From NCBI RefSeq assembly GCF_014596475.1, contig NZ_MECJ01000027.1, forward strand, positions 1 to 64,000: a stretch of DNA of 64,000 bases. The letters are read 5' to 3'. Positions 1 to 8,138 of the stretch are shown here, one piece after another. The translations under genes and the position numbers were made by a program. The first letter of the stretch is position 1; every line of letters starts with the position of its first letter. Below the pieces are notes generated by a model that had not been told where the DNA came from, searched no databases, and worked only from the letters and a program-made list of their open reading frames with translations. The stretch is from Streptomyces sp. CBMA152 (GTDB taxonomy: Bacteria; Actinomycetota; Actinomycetes; Streptomycetales; Streptomycetaceae).

Positions 1-265
1 TCTTCGCCTTCTGCTTGTTGTTGCGCAGCAGCCGGTCGGAGGAGAGCTCCACCGCGGCCGTGTACCCCAGCGGCGCGCCCGGCACGGAACGCTCCCGCTG
101 GTCGTGCGCCACCGGCGAGGGCCACCCCGGCCCGGCGCCCGGGCCGCCCGCACCCGGGCCGGGACCGCTGCCCGGGCCGCTGCCGGTCCCGGAGCCCGAC
201 CCCGTACCGCATCCGCCGGGACCCGACCCCGTGCCCGAGCCCATGCCCTCGCCGGGGCCGATCAC
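1..265 (-). CDS. MinD/ParA-like ATPase, N-terminal part (cut by window edge)
   Basis: Reading leftwards from a GTG at 265, this frame gives a Gly/Pro/Ser-rich low-complexity segment of about 50 residues, then a Tyr-Thr-Ala-Ala-Val-Glu-Leu-Ser-Ser-Asp-Arg-Leu-Leu-Arg-Asn stretch with a basic tail running off the window. That order matches the N-terminus of the Streptomyces MinD/ParA-like ATPases with a proline-rich disordered head, often linked to type VII secretion. The Walker A motif would lie outside the window, so the match rests on recalled family sequence only. The start could also be the ATG at 244. It begins about 22 bases after the stop of the SDR gene on the same strand, so the two may be co-transcribed. 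The opposite-strand Pro-rich frame is its shadow. Confidence 0.5.
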   Translation of the reverse strand, partial: MIGPGEGMGSGTGSGPGGCGTGSGSGTGSGPGSGPGPGAGGPGAGPGWPSPVAHDQRERSVPGAPLGYTAAVELSSDRLLRNNKQKAK

Positions 266-287
266 CTGAGCCGGGGGCCCGGCGCGA

Positions 288-1028
288 CTACATTCCGCCC
301 GCCACCCGCATGACCGTCCCCGTGGCGTACGAGGCGTCCGGGGACAGCAGCCACGAGACTGCTCCGGCGATCTCCTCGGGCCGTCCGGCCCGGCCCATCG
401 GGATGGTGTCGGCGAGCTTCGCGGGGCGCTGCGGGTCCTCGTGGAACTCGGTCCAGATGATGCCCGGCGCCACGCAGTTGACGCGGATGCCGTCGGTCGC
501 GACCTCCTTGGCGAGGCCCACGGTCATGGCGTCGACGGCCGCCTTCGTCGCCGCGTAGTGCACATACTGCCCGGGGCTGCCGAGGGTGGCGGCGGCCGAG
601 GAGATGTTGACGATGGCCCCGGCCCCACGCCCGGCCATGTCGCGTATGGCGCGGCGGGCGCACAGCAGATAGCCGAGCACATTGACGTCGATGGCGCGGC
701 GCATGCCCTGCGCGTCGGCGTCCGCGAGACGGCCGTTGGGGCCGCTGACCCCCGCGTTGTTGACGAGGCCGGTGACCGGGCCGAGTTCGGCGGCGGCGTC
801 GAAGAGCCGGTCGACCGAGTCCTCGTCGGCCGTGTCGACGCGTACGACCAGAGCACGCCGGCCCGTCGCGCGGATCTGTTCGGCGACCTCTGCGGCGGCG
901 GTGGCGTCGGTGCGGTAGCCGATGACGACGTCGTGGCCGTCGGCGGCCAGGCGGGCGCAGACCGCGGCGCCGATGCCTCGGCTGCCGCCGGTGACGACGG
1001 TGACGAACTGCTGGTCCAGCTGGTTCAA
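288..1028 (-). CDS. SDR-family NAD(P)-dependent oxidoreductase
   Basis: This is a 246-residue short-chain dehydrogenase/reductase, a cytosolic enzyme that interconverts alcohols and ketones with NAD(P)H. It shows the nucleotide-binding motif TGGSRGIG at the N-terminus, NNAG in the middle, the catalytic Ser in VNISSA, and the Tyr/Lys pair in HYAATKAA. The C-terminus is the usual end of FabG-like SDRs. A TTG start at 1028 is chosen because a perfect GGAGG lies six bases upstream (1035-1039); the longer frame to 1064 has no ribosome site. The substrate cannot be read from the sequence. Confidence 0.9.
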   Translation of the reverse strand: MNQLDQQFVTVVTGGSRGIGAAVCARLAADGHDVVIGYRTDATAAAEVAEQIRATGRRALVVRVDTADEDSVDRLFDAAAELGPVTGLVNNAGVSGPNGRLADADAQGMRRAIDVNVLGYLLCARRAIRDMAGRGAGAIVNISSAAATLGSPGQYVHYAATKAAVDAMTVGLAKEVATDGIRVNCVAPGIIWTEFHEDPQRPAKLADTIPMGRAGRPEEIAGAVSWLLSPDASYATGTVMRVAGGM

Positions 1029-1270
1029 GGGAAACCTCCGGCGCCGGGCGGGTGATCGCTCCAAGACGATCGCTCCGAACGGAAGCGATCTTCCGTCATC
1101 CTAGGATTCGGCACCGCCAGCCCGTGGGGCACCCCGGAACCTCACGCCCTTTGGCGAGAACCCGTTGGATGCTGGCACTCTCGCCACTTTCTCCACTTCG
1201 CACGGACGGCATAGCGTTCGGCCGGGGCCCCCGGCCGGCGGCCTTCCACCCGTACGAAAGCGCGCGACCC

Positions 1271-1753
1271 GTGACGAAGTTCCTGCTCACCGTCCATATC
1301 CTGTTCGCGATCCTGGCCATCGGGCCGGTCGCGGTGGCCGCCAGCATGTTCCCGCCGACCGCCCGCCGCGCGCTGGCCGATCCCACGGACGCCCAGGCAC
1401 TGGCGCCGGTGCGGCTGCTGCACCGGATCTGCCGGGTCTACGCGGCCGTGGGCGTCGCCGTGCCGGTGTTCGGGTTCGCCACGGCGAAGAACATGGGCAT
1501 CCTCGGCGACACCTGGATCATCGTCTCGATCGTCCTGACCACGGTCGCGGCGGGCGCGCTGATAGCCCTCGTACTGCCGCGCCAGGACGCGATCCTGACG
1601 GAGCTGGAGGCGACGGCCACGGGCGGTCCGGAAACGGCCACCGATGTACGCCGGACCGTCCAACTGGCCATGTTCACCGGCGTGTTCAACCTCCTGTGGG
1701 CCGTGGTCACCGTCCTCATGATCCTCCGGCCGGGCTCCACCACGGGTGGGTGA
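1271..1753 (+). CDS. DUF2269-like small integral membrane protein
   Basis: This 160-residue protein is almost entirely hydrophobic. I see an N-terminal membrane segment (FLLTVHILFAILAIGPVAV), a central pair of segments around residues 58-100, and a C-terminal segment (MFTGVFNLLWAVVTVLMIL), giving about four helices. Length and spacing resemble the DUF2269 family of predicted membrane proteins, whose role is unknown. The GTG start at 1271 is chosen because the hydrophobic segment begins directly after it; a weak GAAAG lies about ten bases upstream. It is followed 58 bases later by a co-oriented deazaflavin-dependent reductase gene. Confidence 0.7.
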   Translation: MTKFLLTVHILFAILAIGPVAVAASMFPPTARRALADPTDAQALAPVRLLHRICRVYAAVGVAVPVFGFATAKNMGILGDTWIIVSIVLTTVAAGALIALVLPRQDAILTELEATATGGPETATDVRRTVQLAMFTGVFNLLWAVVTVLMILRPGSTTGG

Positions 1754-1811
1754 CGCCCGCGTTCCCGTACGGCAGGCTGGGAGCCGACTCACCCCCGGCA
1801 AGGAGGAAACA

Positions 1812-2264
1812 GTGGCTCTGATACCCGGCGACGGCGACGACGCGGAGGTCAGCCCCCACAACTGGGGCGCCGAACAGGCCCGGTTGTACGCGGAGTCCGG
1901 CGGGACGGAGGGCACCACCTTCGAGGGCGCGCCCTGTCTGCTCATGGACTACGTCGGCCGGCGCTCCGGCACCGTACTCCGCACCGTGCTGATCTACGGG
2001 CGCGACGGCGACGACTATCTGGTCGTGGGATCCAAGGGCGGATCTCCGACACATCCGCTCTGGTACCTCAACATCGTGGCCGAGCCGGACGTCAGGGTCC
2101 GGGTCGGCACCCAGCGGTTCGCGGCCCGCGCCGAGACGCTCTCCCCCGAGGAGAAGGCCCGGGTGTGGCCGCGGCTGGTGGCGTTGTACGCGCCCTACGA
2201 GGAGTACGACCGGCGGATCGAGCGCGACATTCCCGTGGTACGGCTGCGGCGCACCGACAACTGA
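1812..2264 (+). CDS. Deazaflavin (F420)-dependent nitroreductase family protein
   Basis: This 150-residue protein has the pattern of the DUF385/Ddn family: an LMDYVGRRSG strand, then LIYGRDGDDYLVVGSKGG and PLWYLNIVAEPDVRV. These proteins bind coenzyme F420 in a split beta-barrel and reduce quinones, nitro compounds or other substrates. The GTG start at 1812 is set by AGGAGG at 1801-1806, five bases upstream; the open frame continues further upstream without a site. It ends convergently with the ferredoxin gene, with a strong hairpin between them. The substrate is unknown. Confidence 0.85.
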   Translation: MALIPGDGDDAEVSPHNWGAEQARLYAESGGTEGTTFEGAPCLLMDYVGRRSGTVLRTVLIYGRDGDDYLVVGSKGGSPTHPLWYLNIVAEPDVRVRVGTQRFAARAETLSPEEKARVWPRLVALYAPYEEYDRRIERDIPVVRLRRTDN

Positions 2265-2273
2265 GCGCCGTGC

Positions 2274-2304
2274 CCGGCGGTACGGCGCCGCGCCGTACCG
2301 CCGG
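2274..2304. terminator. Bidirectional hairpin terminator
   Basis: A perfect 14-base inverted repeat with a 3-base loop lies in the 45-base gap between convergent genes ending at 2264 and 2310. Its position and strength fit a shared intrinsic terminator of the Streptomyces kind, which often lacks a U-tract. Confidence 0.8.
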
Positions 2305-2309
2305 AGCAC

Positions 2310-2501
2310 TCACTCCCCGAGCGCGATGGCCTGCACCGGGCAGGCGCGGGCCGCCTCGCGGACCATGGGGTCGCCCCCGCCGTCCGCGCGGCCGGGCAGC
2401 AACTCGCTGAATCCGTCGTCGTCCTGGGTGAACACCTTCGGTGCCGTCAGGGCGCACTGGCCCGAACCGATGCAGACGTCCTTGTTGATGCTGATGTCCA
2501 T
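2310..2501 (-). CDS. [3Fe-4S]-type ferredoxin, P450 partner
   Basis: This 63-residue acidic ferredoxin shows CIGSGQC near the N-terminus and ACPVQAI near the C-terminus, giving three cluster cysteines with the second CXXC position absent. That pattern is typical of the single [3Fe-4S] ferredoxins that feed electrons to Streptomyces cytochromes P450. The ATG at 2501 has GGGAGAG upstream. It lies 20 bases after the stop of the P450 gene and on the same strand, so the two should form one operon. No ferredoxin reductase gene is nearby, so electrons probably come from a housekeeping reductase. Confidence 0.92.
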   Translation of the reverse strand: MDISINKDVCIGSGQCALTAPKVFTQDDDGFSELLPGRADGGGDPMVREAARACPVQAIALGE

Positions 2502-2521
2502 CGAATCACTCTCCCACTCGG

Positions 2522-3709
2522 CTACCAGGAGACCGGGAGTTCCACCATTCCCTGGAGCGTGTCGCCGGGTTTGAACGGGATGCGGTCGGCGGGCGCCGCG
2601 AGGCGCAGATCCGGCAGCCGGGCGAAGAGGGTGCCCAGCGCGATCTCCATCTCGGCCCGCGCCAGGTTCTGCCCGAGGCACTGGTGGATACCGAACCCGA
2701 ACCCCACGTGGTGGCGGGCCGAGCGGTGCCAGTCCAGGGTGTCAGGCTCCGGGTAGACCGAGGCGTCCCGGTTGATCACGGAGGTGGCGAGGATGACGCC
2801 CTCACCGGCCCGGATGGTCGTACCGGCCACCTCGATGTCCGCCCCGGCCACCCGGAGTATCCCGTCGGCGATGGAGAGGAACCGCATCAGCTCCTCGACC
2901 GCCGTCGGCATCAGCGACGGATCGGCCCGCAACTCCGCCAGCCGCTTGGGGTGTTCGAGGAGCGTGAAGGTGCCGAGCGAGAGCATGTTCGCGGTGGTCT
3001 CATGGCCCGCGACCAGCAGCAGGACGGCCATCCTGACCAGTTCCTCGCGGTCCATGCCGCCCGTGTTCAGCTGATCGTCGATGAGCTCGTCGAGCAGCCC
3101 GTCGCCGCGCTCGCGGACCTTTCGGTCGATCAACTCGCCCAGATACGCGTCCAGTCGCTCCCGGGCGTCGTCCGTGTCGGCCGCTTCCGGCCCGCGCAGC
3201 AGCCGCCGGGACTGCACCTCGAAGAAGTCGTGGTCGTCGTAGGGCACACCGAGCAGCGCGCAGATCACCATCGACGGCACCGGCAGCGCGAACGCGGTGA
3301 CCAGGTCGGCGGGCGGGCCCTTGGCCACCATCGTGTCCAGCAGGTCGTCGACGGTCTGCTGGATCATCGGCCGCAGCGCCGCCGTACGTTTGAGGGTGAA
3401 GCCGGGGATGACCTTGCGGCGCTGGGTGTTGTGTTCGGGATCGTCGACCCCGAGGAGTTCGGTCCGGCGTCGGCGCAGCGCCGTGAACCGCTCCATGGGC
3501 AGCGGGAAGCCGGGGTCGAGGCGGTCGGAGGAGAGCCGGGGGTCGACGAGCAGCGCGCGTGCCTCGGCGTGGCCGGTCACGAACCACACCGACCGGCCGT
3601 CGAAGAGCGTCACGCGCCCGACCGGGCCCTCCTGGCGCGCCGGTTCGTACCCGGCGGGCGGGTGATAGGGGCAGGTGCGGTCCTGGGGGAAGGAGACAGA
3701 TTCGGTCAT
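2522..3709 (-). CDS. Cytochrome P450 (CYP105/107-like class)
   Basis: This 395-residue soluble bacterial P450 is a heme monooxygenase using the downstream ferredoxin. It shows the I-helix oxygen-activation motif AGHETTA, the K-helix ExxR in EELMR, and the heme-thiolate loop FGFGIHQCLG. The N-terminus carries the DRTCPYHPPAGY segment common in CYP105/CYP107-type enzymes of Streptomyces. ATG 3709 is preceded by GAGG at proper distance. No biosynthetic cluster surrounds it, so the substrate is open; xenobiotic or fatty-acid hydroxylation is possible. Family placement is by general resemblance only. Confidence 0.93.
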   Translation of the reverse strand: MTESVSFPQDRTCPYHPPAGYEPARQEGPVGRVTLFDGRSVWFVTGHAEARALLVDPRLSSDRLDPGFPLPMERFTALRRRRTELLGVDDPEHNTQRRKVIPGFTLKRTAALRPMIQQTVDDLLDTMVAKGPPADLVTAFALPVPSMVICALLGVPYDDHDFFEVQSRRLLRGPEAADTDDARERLDAYLGELIDRKVRERGDGLLDELIDDQLNTGGMDREELVRMAVLLLVAGHETTANMLSLGTFTLLEHPKRLAELRADPSLMPTAVEELMRFLSIADGILRVAGADIEVAGTTIRAGEGVILATSVINRDASVYPEPDTLDWHRSARHHVGFGFGIHQCLGQNLARAEMEIALGTLFARLPDLRLAAPADRIPFKPGDTLQGMVELPVSW

Positions 3710-3913
3710 GGGTGAACCTCGCAAGCGAAGAGTCCGTCTTGCCGATCTCCACTACATGCCCAAGGCAGCTAAGTAGTCTACGCAGAGTTCGGCCGAATCA
3801 CCCGTGCGGGACGACAGGGTGGAAATCCACCCCATTCGGCTGCTTCGGAGCACATCGCGGTGAGAGGCTGGGGGCGACCATCGCGAGCGCGACCGGAACA
3901 AAGGGGGCCCCGA

Positions 3914-4576
3914 ATGGCAGACACGACCCGGGAACTGGTGGAGAGCGTCACGGCGGAGCTCGCGCCGGACAAGGACGCCAACCGGCTGGTCCCGCTGATC
4001 GCCTCGGGCACGGCCACGCCGACCGCACTGGCCGCACTCGCCCTTGAGCAGCGCCACATCATCGCCTCCGACCTGCGCGCCTTCTCCTTCCTCGCCGACC
4101 GCGCGGCGGGCGCCGGGAACTCGGCGTGCGCGGAGTTCTTCGGCGCGCTGGCGACCGGCGAGACGCTGGCGCTCGACCGGCTCGGCGCATACGAGAGCGC
4201 CTGCGGGATCGACGCGGACGCCGTCGAGCGGTACGAGCCACTGCCCGGCTGCCAGGCCTACCCCGCGTACGTGGCATGGCTGGCACTGAACGCCGAGCCG
4301 CCGCTCGTGGCGCTCGCGCTCACCGCCAACTTCGCGGCGTGGGGCGGCTATTGCGCCACCGTGGCCGAGTCGCTGCGCTCCCGGTACGGCTTCTCGGACG
4401 AGGCGTGCGGCTTCTTCGACTTCTTCGCACAGCCCGCCCCCGACCTCGAACGCCAGGCACTCGCGGCCGTCGCCTCGGGGGTCCACAGCGAGGCCGACGT
4501 CGAGCTGGCCCGACGGTACGGCAGGCTGCTCCAGACGTACGAGTCGATGTTCTGGAACACGCTCGCCGAGCGCTGA
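3914..4576 (+). CDS. TenA/heme-oxygenase-fold protein
   Basis: This 220-residue all-helical protein resembles the TenA/PqqC-like (heme-oxygenase fold) family: a helical N-terminus with EQRHIIASDLRAFSFLA, and a late NFAAWGGYCATVAESL segment followed by FFDFFAQP. TenA proteins hydrolyse aminopyrimidines in thiamine salvage, but divergent Streptomyces members have no assigned reaction and some are labelled regulators. I do not see the full TenA cysteine/glutamate set, so I do not claim thiaminase activity. The ATG at 3914 follows AAGGGGG. It is divergent from the P450 gene across about 200 bases. Confidence 0.6.
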   Translation: MADTTRELVESVTAELAPDKDANRLVPLIASGTATPTALAALALEQRHIIASDLRAFSFLADRAAGAGNSACAEFFGALATGETLALDRLGAYESACGIDADAVERYEPLPGCQAYPAYVAWLALNAEPPLVALALTANFAAWGGYCATVAESLRSRYGFSDEACGFFDFFAQPAPDLERQALAAVASGVHSEADVELARRYGRLLQTYESMFWNTLAER

Positions 4577-4586
4577 ACACCTGTCC

Positions 4587-4604
4587 GGTGGTACTAGTGC
4601 CACC
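4587..4604. promoter_or_regulatory. Near-perfect 18-bp palindrome
   Basis: GGTGG-N-ACTAGT-N-CCACC is symmetric except for one base pair. It lies in the 114-base gap upstream of the secreted peptidase gene, right after the TenA-like gene. It could be an operator; no regulator gene is adjacent. Confidence 0.4.
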
Positions 4605-4618
4605 CCCGATTCGGGTGC

Positions 4619-4651
4619 CTGCGGGATCGATCGCGCCCCCTCCCCCGCAGG
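4619..4651. terminator. Stem-loop upstream of peptidase gene
   Basis: A perfect 8-base stem (CCTGCGGG / CCCGCAGG) encloses a 17-base loop containing GATCGATCG. It may terminate the TenA-like gene or form part of the leader of the peptidase gene, whose ATG is 40 bases downstream. A second ATCGAT-rich stretch follows at 4653-4672. Confidence 0.4.
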
Positions 4652-4690
4652 AGGATCGATACGTTCGATCGACCCGACGGGGGAGTACAC

Positions 4691-6250
4691 ATGAGCAAGT
4701 TCAGGAACGCGGCGCGGTGGTCGCTGGCCGCCACGGCCGGGCTCCTCGTGGCGGCGACACTGCCGCTCGCCACGGCCAACGCCTCGACCGCGCGCACGTC
4801 CGGCACCGCCGCGCAGGTGCCCGACCGCTATCTGAAGCAGAAGCTGGACTGGACGTCCTGCGTGTCCGGCGCGCTGGAGTGCGCGGCCATGTCCGTGCCG
4901 CGCGACTGGCACCACGCGGACACCTCACCGGCGATCACCGTCGAGGTGTCCCGCCACCGCGCGACCGGCACCGGCGCGCGCAAGGGCGTCCTGATGATGG
5001 CCGCGGGCGGCCCGGGCGCCTCCGGCCTGAAGCGGCCCGCCGGCCTCGCCAGGGACGAGCCGACGCTGGCGGCCGCGTACGACATCGTCGGCTTCGACCA
5101 GCGCGGGGTCGGCGGCAACGGCAGCACACCGGTCGTCTGCTCGGACCAGGCCACGGTGGACTCGTTCTTCACCAGCGGCGACCTGCGCGACCGCTCGGAC
5201 CAGGCGATCCGTCAGACCTTCGAGCGGGCCCGCGCGTTCGTACGGGACTGCCGGCGCACCTCGGGCGATCTGCTGCCGTACATCACCACCGACCAGGCCA
5301 CCCGCGACATGGATCTCTACCGCGCGCTGCTGGGCGTCGACAAGATCTCGTACTACGGCCCGTCCTACGCCACCTTCCTCGGCGCGTACTACGCGACCGA
5401 GTTCCCCGGCCGGGTCGAGCGGATGGTCCTGGACAGCAACATCGACTTCAGCGGCGACTGGCAGTCGTTCCTCAAGGGGCAGCCGCTCAGCTTCCAGCGC
5501 CGCTACGAACAGGACTTCCTGCCGTGGCTGGCGAAGAACGACGCCACCTACCACCAGGGCCGCACCCCGGCCGAGGCCAAGGCGAGCTACGAGCGGCTGC
5601 GCAAGGCGCTGCACGACCACCCGCTCGACCTCGAAGGCACCCTGGTCACCCCCAACCACCTGGACGTGGCCACGACCGGCGCGATGTACAACGCCAAGGA
5701 CAACTTCGCGGACTTCGCCACCGCGCTCGAAGTCCTGGAGCACCCCGACGCCGCGCCTGCGGCCGCCCGCAAGGCGATCGCGGAGCAGCTCCAGCACCCC
5801 ATGAACGCCGGCTTCTTCGCCGACTTCTTCTCGGTGACCTGCGGCGACACCCCGTGGGACCGCAGCAGCCGCGACTGGATCCGCGACAGCGCCAAGGCCA
5901 CGCGCGACTATCCGCTGGCGGGCGCCCGCGAGTTGACGTTCACCTCGATCTGCGCCGCCTGGCCGCACTCGCCGGCGCCGCACATCAAGGTCACGGGCAA
6001 GAACCTGCCGCCCGTCCTGATGCTCAACTCCACGCACGACCCGGCCACGTACTACGAGGCCGCGGTGCGGGCCCACCGCGCCCTGCCCACGTCCCGGCTG
6101 GTGACGGTCGTCGGGGGCGGTGACCACGGCCAGTACCGGAACCACAACGCGTGCGTGGACACGTTCGTCAACGACTACTTCCTCGACGACAAGATCCCAG
6201 CGACGGACACGACCTGCGCGGCCAACCCACTGCCGGTGCCGGGCAACTGA
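4691..6250 (+). CDS. Secreted tripeptidyl aminopeptidase-like hydrolase (S33)
   Basis: This 519-residue protein starts with a Sec-type signal peptide (basic start, hydrophobic LLVAATLPLATANA, likely cut near residue 31). The alpha/beta-hydrolase core has an oxyanion loop GGPGASG near residue 106, the nucleophile elbow GPSYATF with Ser225, a late Asp in NSTHDP and a catalytic His in GGGDHGQ near 479. This matches Streptomyces Tap/SlpD/SlpE exported aminopeptidases, which remove N-terminal tripeptides from secreted proteins. Cysteines at several points suggest disulphides in the mature form. Its stop codon directly abuts a truncated lipase remnant. The start is fixed by the signal peptide. Confidence 0.92.
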   Translation: MSKFRNAARWSLAATAGLLVAATLPLATANASTARTSGTAAQVPDRYLKQKLDWTSCVSGALECAAMSVPRDWHHADTSPAITVEVSRHRATGTGARKGVLMMAAGGPGASGLKRPAGLARDEPTLAAAYDIVGFDQRGVGGNGSTPVVCSDQATVDSFFTSGDLRDRSDQAIRQTFERARAFVRDCRRTSGDLLPYITTDQATRDMDLYRALLGVDKISYYGPSYATFLGAYYATEFPGRVERMVLDSNIDFSGDWQSFLKGQPLSFQRRYEQDFLPWLAKNDATYHQGRTPAEAKASYERLRKALHDHPLDLEGTLVTPNHLDVATTGAMYNAKDNFADFATALEVLEHPDAAPAAARKAIAEQLQHPMNAGFFADFFSVTCGDTPWDRSSRDWIRDSAKATRDYPLAGARELTFTSICAAWPHSPAPHIKVTGKNLPPVLMLNSTHDPATYYEAAVRAHRALPTSRLVTVVGGGDHGQYRNHNACVDTFVNDYFLDDKIPATDTTCAANPLPVPGN

Positions 6251-6251
6251 C

Positions 6252-6558
6252 GGGGCGCACTCCTTCGGGAGCCTGGTGACCCGCTGGTACGTGAAGTTCG
6301 GCGGCGGCACCGCGACCGTCGCCCACTGGGCCTCGCTCGCGGGCCCCAACCATGGCACGCCGACCGCGTGGGCCTGCGCGCTGTGGTCCCAGGCCTGCCG
6401 CGACATGACACCGGGCTCGTACGTACAGAGGCGGCTGGCCGACGGCGACGAGACGCCGGGCTCCGTCCGGTACGCGACCTGGTGGTCGAACTGCGACGAG
6501 GTGATCAACCCGGAGAGAGGGCGTCTCACAGGGCGTACGCGACTTCCTCGCCCAGTAG
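6252..6558 (+). pseudogene. Relic of a secreted class 2 lipase/esterase
   Basis: Directly after the peptidase stop, one frame encodes AHSFGSLVTRWYVKFGG, SLAGPNHGT and a CALWSQACRDM segment. These are the nucleophile elbow and central core of Lipase_2-type secreted esterases. The match begins at the catalytic Ser motif, so the signal peptide and first half are gone. After VINPE at about 6513 the frame breaks; a short segment in another frame (6519-6558) gives GVSQGVRDFLAQ and a stop, the usual C-terminus of the family. The segment between, including the region of the catalytic His, is deleted. It has no start or ribosome site, so it is a dead remnant. Confidence 0.8.
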
Positions 6559-6691
6559 CTCCCGGGCGTCGGCGGTGATCTCCGTCTCGCCTGCTCACCT
6601 GCCGGAATGCGCACCCGGTCCGGCATGGTTGTCCCCTAGCGGCCCGACGGGACGAGCCCGGCGGGCCGGTCGCGGAGGACGGGAACCACCC

Positions 6692-7312
6692 ATGGGCGAG
6701 TTGATCCTGATACGGCACGGCGAGACGGCCTGGACCCTGACCGGGCAGCACACCAGCCACACCGACCTGCCCCTCACCGAGCACGGCGAGGCCCAGGCCC
6801 GGGCGGTGGCGCCACTGCTCACCGGGCGCCGGATCGGGCTCGTCCTGGTCAGCCCGGCGGCCCGGGCCCGGCGCACCGCCGAGCTCGCCGGGCTCACGGA
6901 CCTGCGGGTGCGGCCCGATCTGAGCGAGTGGGACTACGGCGGCTACGAAGGCGTCACCACCCCGGAGATCCAGCGCACCCACCCCGACTGGAACCTCTGG
7001 ACGGACGGCGTCGCCGCCGGGCCCGCCGCCCACCCGGGCGAACGGGCCGAGGAGGTCGGCGAGCGGGCCGACCGCGTCCTCGCCGAGGCACGGGCCGCGC
7101 TCACCTCCTGCGACGACGACGTCGTACTGGTCGCCCACTCCCACTTCCTGCGCGTGCTCACCGCCCGCTACCTGGGGCTGCCCGCCTCGGCCGGATCGCT
7201 GTTCCTGCTCGGCACCGGCGCCGTGTCCCGGCTGGGGACGGAGCACGACCGGCCGGTGATCACGGCCTGGAACACGACGCTTCCGGCGGATGTGCCCGTA
7301 CGCGTCGGCTGA
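6692..7312 (+). CDS. Histidine phosphatase (phosphoglycerate mutase-like)
   Basis: This 206-residue protein is a histidine phosphatase-superfamily member. It opens with LILIRHGET, carrying the phospho-accepting His in the RHGE motif, and has the acid-base Glu in SEWDYGGYEG and the second catalytic His in VLVAHSHFLRV. Such enzymes dephosphorylate sugar phosphates or other small phosphoesters in the cytosol. ATG 6692 is placed directly before the conserved first strand; GGAGG lies about 16 bases upstream, further than ideal. It converges with the ATP-grasp gene ending at 7319 with almost no spacer. Confidence 0.9.
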   Translation: MGELILIRHGETAWTLTGQHTSHTDLPLTEHGEAQARAVAPLLTGRRIGLVLVSPAARARRTAELAGLTDLRVRPDLSEWDYGGYEGVTTPEIQRTHPDWNLWTDGVAAGPAAHPGERAEEVGERADRVLAEARAALTSCDDDVVLVAHSHFLRVLTARYLGLPASAGSLFLLGTGAVSRLGTEHDRPVITAWNTTLPADVPVRVG

Positions 7313-7318
7313 GCTCGG

Positions 7319-8110
7319 CTACTTCTTCCCCGCCCGCAGCGCGAGTTCCGCCAAGGCTTCGGGGGCACCCAATTGCCCTCGTACGCCCGGAAAGGCGTTG
7401 ATGTCCACGATCAGCGGAGCGCCCTCGCCCGCGTCGATGATGTCCACGCCGTAGACGTCGAGGGCGAAGACCTCGCCGACCCGCAACGCCAGCTCCGCCC
7501 AGCCGGGCGGCAGCTCGGCGAGCGGCAGCGAGCGGGTCGGGCCGCGTCCGTCGGGCGAGAGTTCCGAGCGCCGCAGGGCCGCGAAGACCTGCTCGCCGAT
7601 CACCCACAGCTTGTGGTCCCAGCCGCTGTTGGGCGTGAACTCCTGGACCACGACCGGTTCGTCCGCCCACTCGACGGCCAGCGCCTTCAGCTGTACGCGG
7701 TCGTCGGCGCGGGCCACCAGGTCATGGCGGCGGCTGTGGTGGCTCTTGACCACCACCGGACCCGCCACGTCCGGATCGTCGGCCAGCGCGGCCACCGAGG
7801 CGTACGCGCGGGTCGAGGCGAACGGCAGCCCGGCCCGCCCGGCCAGCTCCGCCATCGCGAGGCGGTCCTGGCACAGGGCGGTCGCGGCCGGGGAGTTGAG
7901 CACAGCCGCACCGCGCCCCGCCAGATCGCGGGCAAGCGCCAGCGCGCGGGGCGTGCGCGACTTGAGCAGGTACACATCCGCGAGCGGCCCGGGCACCTCG
8001 TCCACGGCCGCCGGGTCCACCGCCTCCACCTCGTGGTCGCGGCGGAGCAGCGCGGTGGCCGCCGCGAGCAGCGGATGACCGGGCTCGGGCGTGATCAGAC
8101 CGATCCTCAT
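7319..8110 (-). CDS. ATP-grasp ligase (RimK-like), second of a tandem pair
   Basis: This 263-residue protein has an N-terminal pre-ATP-grasp domain (MRIGLITPEPG), a middle ATP-grasp lid strand (GPVVVKSHH), VVVQEFTP, and the Mg-binding end VYGVDIIDAGEGAPLIVDINAFPG. Members join a carboxylate to an amine or thiol via an acyl-phosphate. It is shorter than typical RimK (about 300). It lies 28 bases after the stop of another ATP-grasp gene on the same strand, so they should be one operon. No precursor peptide, LysW-like carrier or amino-acid biosynthesis gene is adjacent, so the substrate is unknown. Confidence 0.85.
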   Translation of the reverse strand: MRIGLITPEPGHPLLAAATALLRRDHEVEAVDPAAVDEVPGPLADVYLLKSRTPRALALARDLAGRGAAVLNSPAATALCQDRLAMAELAGRAGLPFASTRAYASVAALADDPDVAGPVVVKSHHSRRHDLVARADDRVQLKALAVEWADEPVVVQEFTPNSGWDHKLWVIGEQVFAALRRSELSPDGRGPTRSLPLAELPPGWAELALRVGEVFALDVYGVDIIDAGEGAPLIVDINAFPGVRGQLGAPEALAELALRAGKK

Positions 8111-8138
8111 CCGGCCGCTCCGGGCAGCTGCGAGGCCC

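Noticed and set aside
15..269. A proline-rich plus-strand frame
   Set aside because: The minus strand gives a family-like N-terminus of a MinD/ParA-type ATPase; the proline repeat is its complement.
4925..7246. A 773-codon minus-strand frame over the peptidase and phosphatase genes
   Set aside because: It is an antisense shadow of genes with signal peptide and catalytic motifs.
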